NCBI GenBank assembly: GCA_937943605.1
Contig: CALEAW010000095.1
Span: 1-5,987, forward strand
Origin: an uncultured Sutterella sp.
Lineage (GTDB): Bacteria > Pseudomonadota > Gammaproteobacteria > Burkholderiales > Burkholderiaceae_F
Reading direction: 5' to 3'
Length of the DNA: 5,987 bases
Positions within the stretch are counted from its first letter, which is position 1. Every line of letters starts with the position of its first letter. Made by a program: the position numbers and the translations under genes. Below are positions 1 through 5,336 of the stretch, one piece after another. A model generated the notes under the pieces. That model saw only the letters and a program-made list of their open reading frames with translations, was not told the DNA's origin and made no database searches.

Positions 1-476
1 GTCAAACGTTTGACGAAAAGAGCTGGATGGTGATGAGCAGCAACTACTTGAAGTACCGCTTCAATGTGGGCGATATTGCTGTGAAGCCGATGTTCTTGGC
101 CGACATTGGTTGGACCCATACCAGTGGCAGTGAGTCCACCTACTTGAAGCGAGACAGCCTCAATGATGCAACCGTTGACTTAGGTGTTGGTCTTGAACTT
201 GAAGGTGGATTCAACTCTACGAGTTGGATGCTTCAGTTGACCGCTCGACACAACGTTTGGCGCTCTGCCGACACGGTTGGCGTGAACCTCAAGAACGCTC
301 AAGGCTTTATCTCTTATGGCCTTGACGATCAGAAGGTCACTACCTTTGGTGCACACGGCATGATCAGTCAACGTCTGTCGAAGACTATGATGCTTGACAT
401 TGCAACGGGCGCAACCGCCTCTACGGACGGCGCACTCGGCATCAATGGCAACGCTAGATTGCGTTGGTTGTTCTAA
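1..476 (+). CDS. Autotransporter beta-barrel domain, C-terminal part (5' end outside window)
   Basis: The frame is open from position 3 to a TAA at 474-476, giving 157 visible residues; the true start is upstream of the window, so the internal ATG at 27 should not be taken as the start. The sequence shows alternating polar and hydrophobic beta-strands (for example VKPMFLADIGWTHT and VDLGVGLEL) and ends in GINGNARLRWLF. A terminal Phe preceded by alternating hydrophobics is the usual BAM-recognised last strand of outer-membrane barrels. The last 84 residues align without gaps to the last 84 of the large minus-strand autotransporter in this window, with 34 identities by hand count, including RxNVW, TDGAxGINGN and the closing LF. 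It therefore encodes the translocator half of a type Va autotransporter; the passenger is not visible. A probable terminator follows 33 nt after the stop. The barrel call is firm; passenger function is unknown. Confidence 0.9.
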   Translation, partial: QTFDEKSWMVMSSNYLKYRFNVGDIAVKPMFLADIGWTHTSGSESTYLKRDSLNDATVDLGVGLELEGGFNSTSWMLQLTARHNVWRSADTVGVNLKNAQGFISYGLDDQKVTTFGAHGMISQRLSKTMMLDIATGATASTDGALGINGNARLRWLF

Positions 477-509
477 AACGATAGATCTTTAACAGATCAA
501 ATAGCATTG

Positions 510-544
510 AGCCCAGAAAGATACCTTCTTTCTGGGCTATTTTT
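510..544 (+). terminator. Rho-independent terminator of the plus-strand autotransporter
   Basis: A perfect 11-bp stem (agcccagaaag at 510-520 with ctttctgggct at 528-538) encloses a 7-nt loop and is followed by A then T5 at 540-544. It sits 33 nt past the TAA of the plus-strand gene, in the right orientation. The T-run favours the plus strand. Confidence 0.8.
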
Positions 545-563
545 CGGCTGTTCCATCCGAGGA

Positions 564-619
564 GTTATTGGCTTCTTCAAGACATGGCAATTGCTTTCTT
601 CACAGAACAAGCCAATAAC
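564..619. repeat. Inverted repeat midway between convergent genes
   Basis: The arms gttattggctt (564-574) and aagccaataac (609-619) are perfectly complementary over 11 bp. After one mismatch the stem resumes with ttc (576-578) against gaa (605-607); outside, gag (559-561) can pair with ctc (620-622) across a 2-nt bulge. The loop is about 26-34 nt. Neither side has a T-run, so it is not a typical intrinsic terminator. Possible roles are a 3'-end-protecting structure or a remnant of an older element; the sequence does not decide. Confidence 0.55.
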
Positions 620-642
620 CTCAACAGAGTTCACAAATCAAT

Positions 643-675
643 TCAGCCCAGGGAATGCTCACTTCCCTGGGCTGA
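643..675 (-). terminator. Probable terminator of the minus-strand autotransporter
   Basis: A perfect 13-bp stem (tcagcccagggaa at 643-655 with ttccctgggctga at 663-675) has a 7-nt loop. Read on the minus strand it begins 30 nt after the stop codon and is followed by ATTGATTTGT, a weak T-rich tail. Stem strength and position support termination; the poor T-tract means it may be leaky or act as an mRNA 3'-end stabiliser. Confidence 0.65.
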
Positions 676-705
676 TACTAAAGCGTGAATCAGATAGTAG
701 CGCTA

Positions 706-3700
706 TTAGAAGAGATAACGGACTCGAACGTTACCGTTAATACCCTTAGCACCATCCGTATTGGACGTACCACCGATCGTTGCTTCGACATTCAAGTTGT
801 CAGTGACGCGTTGAATCGTCGTCAGATGGGCATTGAATTCCGTCGTGTGCGACTGATCAACGTCGTAAGTCAGATAGCCCGACGAATTCGTTAGACCAAT
901 ACCGATGCTGTCATAGTTATTCCAGACATTGCGACGAACAGCCATTTGAGCAACCCAAGCACTCTTATCAGACTGGGCAACCCATTCCATCCCCACACCC
1001 AAATCAAAGGCGTAATCCTTCGTGGCTTCACGCTTCATGAATGCAGTACGGCCTTCACGAGTGTAGGTCGCAGCCAAATCAGCCAACAACATTGGCTTAA
1101 AGGAGACTTGATAGTCACCAAAAGCCGTCATCGGGATATTGACCTTCAAAGCATTCGAGCTAACGAGAGAATACGTACGGTCACGGAAGCTCTGCGGACC
1201 AATATGGATCGTGGTCGGCGTGAACTGACGAGATGCACTGGTAAGACCAGCCGTCAACATCGTCTGGAATTCAACGTCGTTGCTGAAGGTCTTGTTGGCA
1301 TAACCCGTCAAGGCATACATACGACCGTTGTCGTTATTGACCTCATTACGGTTAGACATGTCGCCCAATGTGAACATGGCACCGAGTACCGTCTTCGAAC
1401 CATCGGTATCACGAAGAATGGTGTCGTAACCAAGGCTTGATGTCGCGGTACGTAAGTGCAAAGCACCGTCTTTAACGAGGCTACCGCCAACGTCAACAAA
1501 GAGGGATTGATGAGCAGCATCCGCATCCATAGCGCGACCAATCATCGAAAGGTCCCCACCCATGCTCGCCAACTGATAATCAGCCGGAGACGTGCGATAA
1601 GCCACCTGACGAAGTGACATCACGCGATTGTCAATGGCTTGACGAACGGGCGACATCATCGGCTTGATCGGCTTATTATTCGCAAACTCTTGAAGCATCT
1701 GATCAGCCTTCGCAATGGTATTGGTTAGGCTTGCAACACCTTCTTCCTTATTGGCATGTGAAAGGCCACTGTCGATCGCGACTTCAAGGAGCGCTTCTCC
1801 ACCTTGTTCGTTATGCTCAACAATAGCGTCAAAGAGCGAGAAATACTTCGGCTTCCACGCATTACCGATAATCCCTTGAATAGTACTCGAAATGTCGTGT
1901 GCCGGATTACGCTTAAACTCAAAGTTGATGTTCTTATAGTCTTGCTTGTAAGCAACCGTCGGCAGGTTACCATCCAAATTAAAGGTAATGCTTCGGTCTC
2001 GACGGTAGTCTTCAATACCATCCTGAGTAGCAACGAGCGCATAACTCTTATCGTAGGAATAATTCCCTGTCGCCAAGAAGTCATCTGAGAAAGAAGCGGA
2101 CACCTTGGCGGTATCATCCAAGGTCAATTTCTTTACGCCCAAACCGACCACAGCACCCGTCTCACTATGTCGCGGATCGACAGATGTCAGAGAAAGCGAA
2201 TTAATCACTCTGATTGAACCACCCATACGTGTCAAGCCCTGCGTGGTCAAATCGTTGGCAACAAGTCTCGAACCCGAGTTCAACACGGAGTTCTTTTCAT
2301 TCATCGTCCACTTAGCAATCTCAATCGTGCCAGAGCCATCGGCCATGATGCTATTGATCTTGGTATTGGCATGACTTACGCGAACCAGGGAATCTTTGAC
2401 GTAGAGCTTGTCTAACGAAATCGAAGAACTGTCGTCTTGCGAAATATGCACGACCCCACGATTACCTTGAGCTACAACATCGCCGAGACTCAGTTGAGAG
2501 CCGTTACGAAGTCTAATACCATCATCGAGCAATTCCGTGACCTTAACACCTGCGCCATTGAAATGCGATTTATCAAGATTGAAACTCGCCTTCATACGAT
2601 GAAGATGGGCATTAAATAACGAACTGACAGCCTTAATATTGCCTTCGTAATAGATCGTATCGTTCGCTACAGAAGTACCTTCATGGAGTTTCTGACGGAA
2701 GTCGAATTCAGTATTAGCACCATTCGTTGTGATGTTTTTGGTGATGTACTGATCAATATAGAGCTTGGTATCACCGCCAATGTTCATCGTGGACATGTTG
2801 GCATCAATATTGCCGAACACAAGCGTATTGCGACCAATATCCACTTGTGAATTCTCAAGCTTCAGCGTGTCAAACTTATAGGTCTTTGTTTCCCAATCGG
2901 GCTGATCAAAAGTAGCCGATTGATTCTTGCTATACCACGGTTTTCCAGCTTGTTGAGAAGCTTGGCCTTCCAACTCTTCAAGGCGTCCAGTAGGATCATT
3001 CCCACCATTACGATCGTCACGATAAAGCGCATGCGTGGTCGGCAAACCTTGCATCGTCAGTGACGAATTTTTAACTTCGATATTGCCCTTGATGTCAGCG
3101 CCACCATCCATAATCAGATGCGACTTTGGATTGACACGAGAACCATCTACTGCATTCTCGTATTTGTGGTGAAGGTTCAAATTACCCTTCAACTGACCAT
3201 GATAAGCATAACGACCATCGGTATTGTTAATCGCAATGGTGGCACGGTTACCAGACGTATTGGTAATGATTGCACCATCGTCGGATGCCGCAATACGCTT
3301 AAAGGAAAGCGAATGTCCATTAACATCAAGCGTACCGCCACGTTCTGTAAAGATGAGATTATTCATATTCCCATCTTCATTAAGCGCTTTTTCGTGACCC
3401 AGTTTGACCGTACCAAGGCCATTGGCCAAATACACTAAGTCAAAAGTCTTCTCGGCATTGAGTACAGCCGTACCATTGCCAATACGTAGCTGATTGTTCT
3501 GCTTGCGGTTATAGTTCACCGTCCCAGCGCCGATCTGGTGCATGTTATTGCCCTTAACGCCAGAGACATTCCAATTTACAACACTGCCCGCGCCAGCGTT
3601 GATACCGGCGCCACTCACGGAGAACGGTCCAGCGGGATGATAACCATAAGAGTCGACCGTATAGGTGTGGTTGCCCTTAAAAACCAAACCACCACTACCA

Positions 3701-4755
3701 AGATCCACATTTCGGTCGATACGAAGCGTGCCACCTCCAGTGAATACTAAGTCCTTATCATTGGCAAAGCCCTTCGTATCTTTCTCTCCACGGAACGCAG
3801 TTTCGGCATTACCATTGATTTGATAGGCATTACCCGCTTCATTGAAGGCCAACGTACCTCCATTGAGCGCTACATCATGAGTCCACTTGTCCGTAAATTT
3901 CTTATATTCGTTGTTATAAAAGAGCGTTGCACCGTAGTTGTTACCAATGCCAAATGACATCGTGCCAAAAACGACCCATTTCTTTTCAATCTTGTCGTAA
4001 ACGATGCAAAGTGAGCCACTATCGCCATTGGTGACTTTATTCGTGAATCCAGACGGTCCCTCAAAAAAGTCGGCAATCATGCCGTTTTTCCAACCGTCGA
4101 TCTTTTTGTAGATGCCAGCCGTTTGGTAATCACGGTCATAGGCACCCAGGAAACCCGTTTGACCTTTACCTGTATTAAGGTTAACCGTACCGTTACCTAC
4201 GCGATAAATGACAATCTGCTCGTTACCGTTCTTATCAATCGCTGTCCCGTAGCGCTTTTTCGCAGCTTCAAAATCCATAGTGAAGTCTGCACCACCTTCG
4301 AAGCCTGTTGTTTCAACAACAAACTTGCTGTAACGGAGATAAGCAACGTCTTCTTTTGGCGTGCTGTAGTGATCGACCTTGTTATAGACCGAATGACCAT
4401 ACTGAGGACGACCCACACTACCGCCTTCAAGGTAGTTATGTGCCACTGTCAGGCCAAATGCTCCACCCAGTGCTGCTGTGGCACCATGAACCTCGGCAGC
4501 CGAGAAATCGGGCATCGGAATATCTGGAAGACTCAGAATCGAGCCGTCCTTACCTTGAAGCTTAATACCCGTGGCACCAGGTTTAAAAACTCCCTTGTTT
4601 TGACCAAAGTCGAGATAATCTCGAACCCAGTGGTTCTGAATAAAGAGCGTGTTAGCTTGTGCGCTAGGAACGCATGTCGCCATAATGACAACGGGAAGTG
4701 CGGCAGCAAACGCCTTCGTAAGAGGATTTAATTGATATTGTGATTTGTTTTTCAT
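706..4755 (-). CDS. Serine-protease autotransporter (peptidase S6 / SPATE-like), complete
   Basis: A 1349-residue type Va secreted or surface protease. Residues 1-34 form a Sec signal peptide: basic n-region MKNK, a hydrophobic core around AFAAALPVVIMA, and a PSAQA|N cleavage site. The ATG at 4755 is chosen because it starts this signal; an in-frame TTG at 4836 would add 27 non-signal residues. Residues 35 to about 295 are the S6 protease domain, with His106 in TVAHN, Asp136 in KEDVAYLRYSKFVVE and Ser246 in GDSGS (244-248), so the triad looks intact. Residues from about 300 to 950 are beta-helix passenger with SPATE/IgA-protease-like stretches (GTLDVNGHSLSFKRI 474-488; LTMQGLPTTHA 566-576; QPDWETKTYKFDTLKL 618-633). 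A predicted helical linker (about 965-1062) leads to a 287-residue barrel ending NVRVRYLF. The mature protein has one Cys, at 250. The canonical SPATE EVNN junction is not visible, so passenger release is uncertain. Family call firm; substrate unknown. Confidence 0.93.
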   Translation of the reverse strand: MKNKSQYQLNPLTKAFAAALPVVIMATCVPSAQANTLFIQNHWVRDYLDFGQNKGVFKPGATGIKLQGKDGSILSLPDIPMPDFSAAEVHGATAALGGAFGLTVAHNYLEGGSVGRPQYGHSVYNKVDHYSTPKEDVAYLRYSKFVVETTGFEGGADFTMDFEAAKKRYGTAIDKNGNEQIVIYRVGNGTVNLNTGKGQTGFLGAYDRDYQTAGIYKKIDGWKNGMIADFFEGPSGFTNKVTNGDSGSLCIVYDKIEKKWVVFGTMSFGIGNNYGATLFYNNEYKKFTDKWTHDVALNGGTLAFNEAGNAYQINGNAETAFRGEKDTKGFANDKDLVFTGGGTLRIDRNVDLGSGGLVFKGNHTYTVDSYGYHPAGPFSVSGAGINAGAGSVVNWNVSGVKGNNMHQIGAGTVNYNRKQNNQLRIGNGTAVLNAEKTFDLVYLANGLGTVKLGHEKALNEDGNMNNLIFTERGGTLDVNGHSLSFKRIAASDDGAIITNTSGNRATIAINNTDGRYAYHGQLKGNLNLHHKYENAVDGSRVNPKSHLIMDGGADIKGNIEVKNSSLTMQGLPTTHALYRDDRNGGNDPTGRLEELEGQASQQAGKPWYSKNQSATFDQPDWETKTYKFDTLKLENSQVDIGRNTLVFGNIDANMSTMNIGGDTKLYIDQYITKNITTNGANTEFDFRQKLHEGTSVANDTIYYEGNIKAVSSLFNAHLHRMKASFNLDKSHFNGAGVKVTELLDDGIRLRNGSQLSLGDVVAQGNRGVVHISQDDSSSISLDKLYVKDSLVRVSHANTKINSIMADGSGTIEIAKWTMNEKNSVLNSGSRLVANDLTTQGLTRMGGSIRVINSLSLTSVDPRHSETGAVVGLGVKKLTLDDTAKVSASFSDDFLATGNYSYDKSYALVATQDGIEDYRRDRSITFNLDGNLPTVAYKQDYKNINFEFKRNPAHDISSTIQGIIGNAWKPKYFSLFDAIVEHNEQGGEALLEVAIDSGLSHANKEEGVASLTNTIAKADQMLQEFANNKPIKPMMSPVRQAIDNRVMSLRQVAYRTSPADYQLASMGGDLSMIGRAMDADAAHQSLFVDVGGSLVKDGALHLRTATSSLGYDTILRDTDGSKTVLGAMFTLGDMSNRNEVNNDNGRMYALTGYANKTFSNDVEFQTMLTAGLTSASRQFTPTTIHIGPQSFRDRTYSLVSSNALKVNIPMTAFGDYQVSFKPMLLADLAATYTREGRTAFMKREATKDYAFDLGVGMEWVAQSDKSAWVAQMAVRRNVWNNYDSIGIGLTNSSGYLTYDVDQSHTTEFNAHLTTIQRVTDNLNVEATIGGTSNTDGAKGINGNVRVRYLF

Positions 4756-4821
4756 GTGCAAAGTCTCATCTTGAGAGAGGCTTAATGAATGTAAAAAAGT
4801 CACATCATTTGACTTTGCACA
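4755..4821 (-). promoter_or_regulatory. Leader fold covering the autotransporter start codon
   Basis: In the predicted mRNA, UGUGCAAAGUC (4821-4811) is a perfect 11-bp match to GACUUUGCACA (4765-4755). The 3' arm contains the last SD base, the whole SD-to-AUG spacer and the A of AUG. The 45-nt interior can form a nested hairpin: AAUGAUGU (4809-4802) with ACAU-U-CAUU (4792-4784, one bulged base). A 5-bp SD hairpin (4776-4764) competes at two bases. The pairing is seen directly; translational control is inference. The inverted repeat could instead be a DNA-level operator. Confidence 0.45.
4764..4771 (-). promoter_or_regulatory. Weak ribosome binding site of the autotransporter
   Basis: On the minus strand AAGATGAGACTTTGCAC precedes ATG. 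The GATGAG core (4770-4765) lies 9 nt from the start, a partial Shine-Dalgarno match. It supports the ATG at 4755 over the TTG at 4836, which has no purine-rich site before it. The site can also be held in a small hairpin (UCUCA 4776-4772 with UGAGA 4768-4764). Confidence 0.5.
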
Positions 4822-4831
4822 GATAGTACAT
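4805..4831 (-). other. Short upstream reading frame (8 codons) across the leader stem
   Basis: ATG at 4831 to TGA at 4805 encodes MYYLCKVK. The 5' arm of the leader stem (4821-4811) lies inside it, so a ribosome translating it would unwind the structure over the autotransporter start. No good SD precedes it, and a frame this short can arise by chance. Its interest is its position, not its coding signal. Confidence 0.2.
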
Positions 4832-4839
4832 GGCAAAAA

Positions 4840-4887
4840 TTACATATCACAAAAAAGACCATTTGCCTGTTCGACAAACGTTTCCAT
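4840..4887 (-). other. Short upstream reading frame (15 codons) in the leader
   Basis: ATG at 4887 to TAA at 4840 encodes METFVEQANGLFCDM. It ends 8 nt before the ATG of the 8-codon frame, a spacing compatible with reinitiation or coupling. Upstream there is only a weak GCGG-like SD about 7 nt away. No family is recognised, and chance is a serious alternative. Confidence 0.18.
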
Positions 4888-5028
4888 CAGTTACCGCTTA
4901 AAGGATTTTTGATGTACAACAAAGAAATCAACGCGCCCTGACTGCCGCTCTTTCCCTCTAAATAAGGTTATGCAGAAGAACAATTAAAGACAACCCCCGA
5001 CAGCCAAAATCTTCTTAATAAATCAATT

Positions 5029-5057
5029 ATTTTATTCTTATACCATATGCATATCAA
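5029..5057 (-). promoter_or_regulatory. Sigma70-like promoter for the autotransporter
   Basis: Minus strand TTGATA (5057-5052, 5 of 6 to consensus), a 17-nt spacer, then TAAAAT (5034-5029, 5 of 6). The surroundings are AT-rich. A 10-nt palindrome atatgcatat (5045-5054) overlaps the -35 box and spacer, and an imperfect dyad (gcctaag 5065-5071 with cttaaggc 5075-5082) lies just upstream. Either could bind a regulator. It faces the autotransporter and lies after the SNF2 gene's probable terminator. Confidence 0.6.
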
Positions 5058-5100
5058 AAAGGATGCCTAAGTCCCTTAAGGCGCAATATTTATTAACAGT

Positions 5101-5146
5101 AAAAAAATGGGCATGTCATACTATTTTATGAACTAGTATGACATGC
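5101..5146 (-). terminator. Probable terminator of the SNF2 gene
   Basis: A perfect 13-bp inverted repeat, gcatgtcatacta (5111-5123) and tagtatgacatgc (5134-5146), has a 10-nt loop. On the minus strand the hairpin is followed by CCA and then T7 (5107-5101). It lies about 190 nt past the SNF2 stop. The stem is only 5 of 13 GC and the tail is offset by 3 nt. An extra GTCATAC copy at 5147-5153 leaves room for a protein-binding site as an alternative. Confidence 0.6.
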
Positions 5147-5336
5147 GTCATACCTAACCGCTATTATTGCTTGACCCTATTCTCGGCATGATAGCCATCA
5201 TATTGGTCGACTTTCCACTAGCTTCTAAGCCTCAACAGGCCCTTTTGACCCGCTTTAATCGTCAAACTCAGTCACAACAAAAGCGGGCTTTTGCAAAAGG
5301 CATATTGAGAGAATCACCCTCTATCACGGATAGTTT
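5147..5336. other. Intergenic stretch after the SNF2 gene, no confident gene
   Basis: This stretch holds no recognised RNA gene or mobile element. It contains a long-loop inverted repeat (5249-5287), a 12-nt palindrome (5288-5299) and a 5-bp hairpin (ctatc 5321-5325 with gatag 5329-5333). A 50-codon plus-strand frame runs from ATG 5188 to TAG 5338-5340, overlapping the SNF2 stop on the opposite strand. It has no visible SD or promoter and no recognised family, so I do not call it a gene. Confidence 0.4.
5249..5287. repeat. Inverted repeat CCCGCTTT / AAAGCGGG
   Basis: The arms cccgcttt (5249-5256) and aaagcggg (5280-5287) are perfect over 8 bp with a 23-nt loop. The palindrome cttttgcaaaag (5288-5299) directly follows. 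No T-run follows on the minus strand, so this is a poor intrinsic terminator for the SNF2 gene; it could help stabilise its mRNA 3' end. Confidence 0.4.

Larger units (their letters stand above)
4756..5022 (-). promoter_or_regulatory. Predicted 267-nt 5' leader of the autotransporter
   Basis: If transcription begins about 6-7 nt past the -10 box at 5029-5034, the mRNA carries roughly 267 untranslated bases. This stretch has no confident gene. It holds two short upstream frames (4840-4887 and 4805-4831), a third 5-codon ATG frame (4752-4769) whose TGA overlaps the main ATG as ATGA, and the start-codon fold. I recognise no known riboswitch class here. Confidence 0.4.

Noticed and set aside
1..14. 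Perfect 14-nt palindrome gtcaaacgtttgac at the window start.
   Set aside because: It lies inside coding sequence of the barrel; one isolated palindrome is compatible with chance.
946..1440. Long plus-strand reading frames antisense to the autotransporter (for example 946-1440 and 4123-4731).
   Set aside because: They are shadows of the well-supported minus-strand gene and show no protein-family features.
4640..4755. Lipobox-like IMATC in the signal peptide, suggesting a lipoprotein.
   Set aside because: Thr at -1 is a poor lipobox, and a clear AQA|N signal peptidase I site follows within six residues.
4756..4836. In-frame TTG start at 4836 adding 27 residues to the autotransporter, possibly as an extended signal peptide.
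   Set aside because: The extra residues do not resemble the known ESPR motif, there is no SD before the TTG, and the ATG at 4755 begins a normal signal peptide.
4823..4852. Alternative promoter TTGTGA-18-TACTAT on the minus strand.
   Set aside because: Both boxes match only 4 of 6 with an 18-nt spacer; the TTGATA-17-TAAAAT pair upstream is clearly better. If this one were used, the 5' arm of the leader stem would be partly lost.
4793..4856. A/T homopolymer tracts of six near the autotransporter start as phase-variation switches.
   Set aside because: Six-base tracts are short for slippage-driven variation and lie outside the reading frame.
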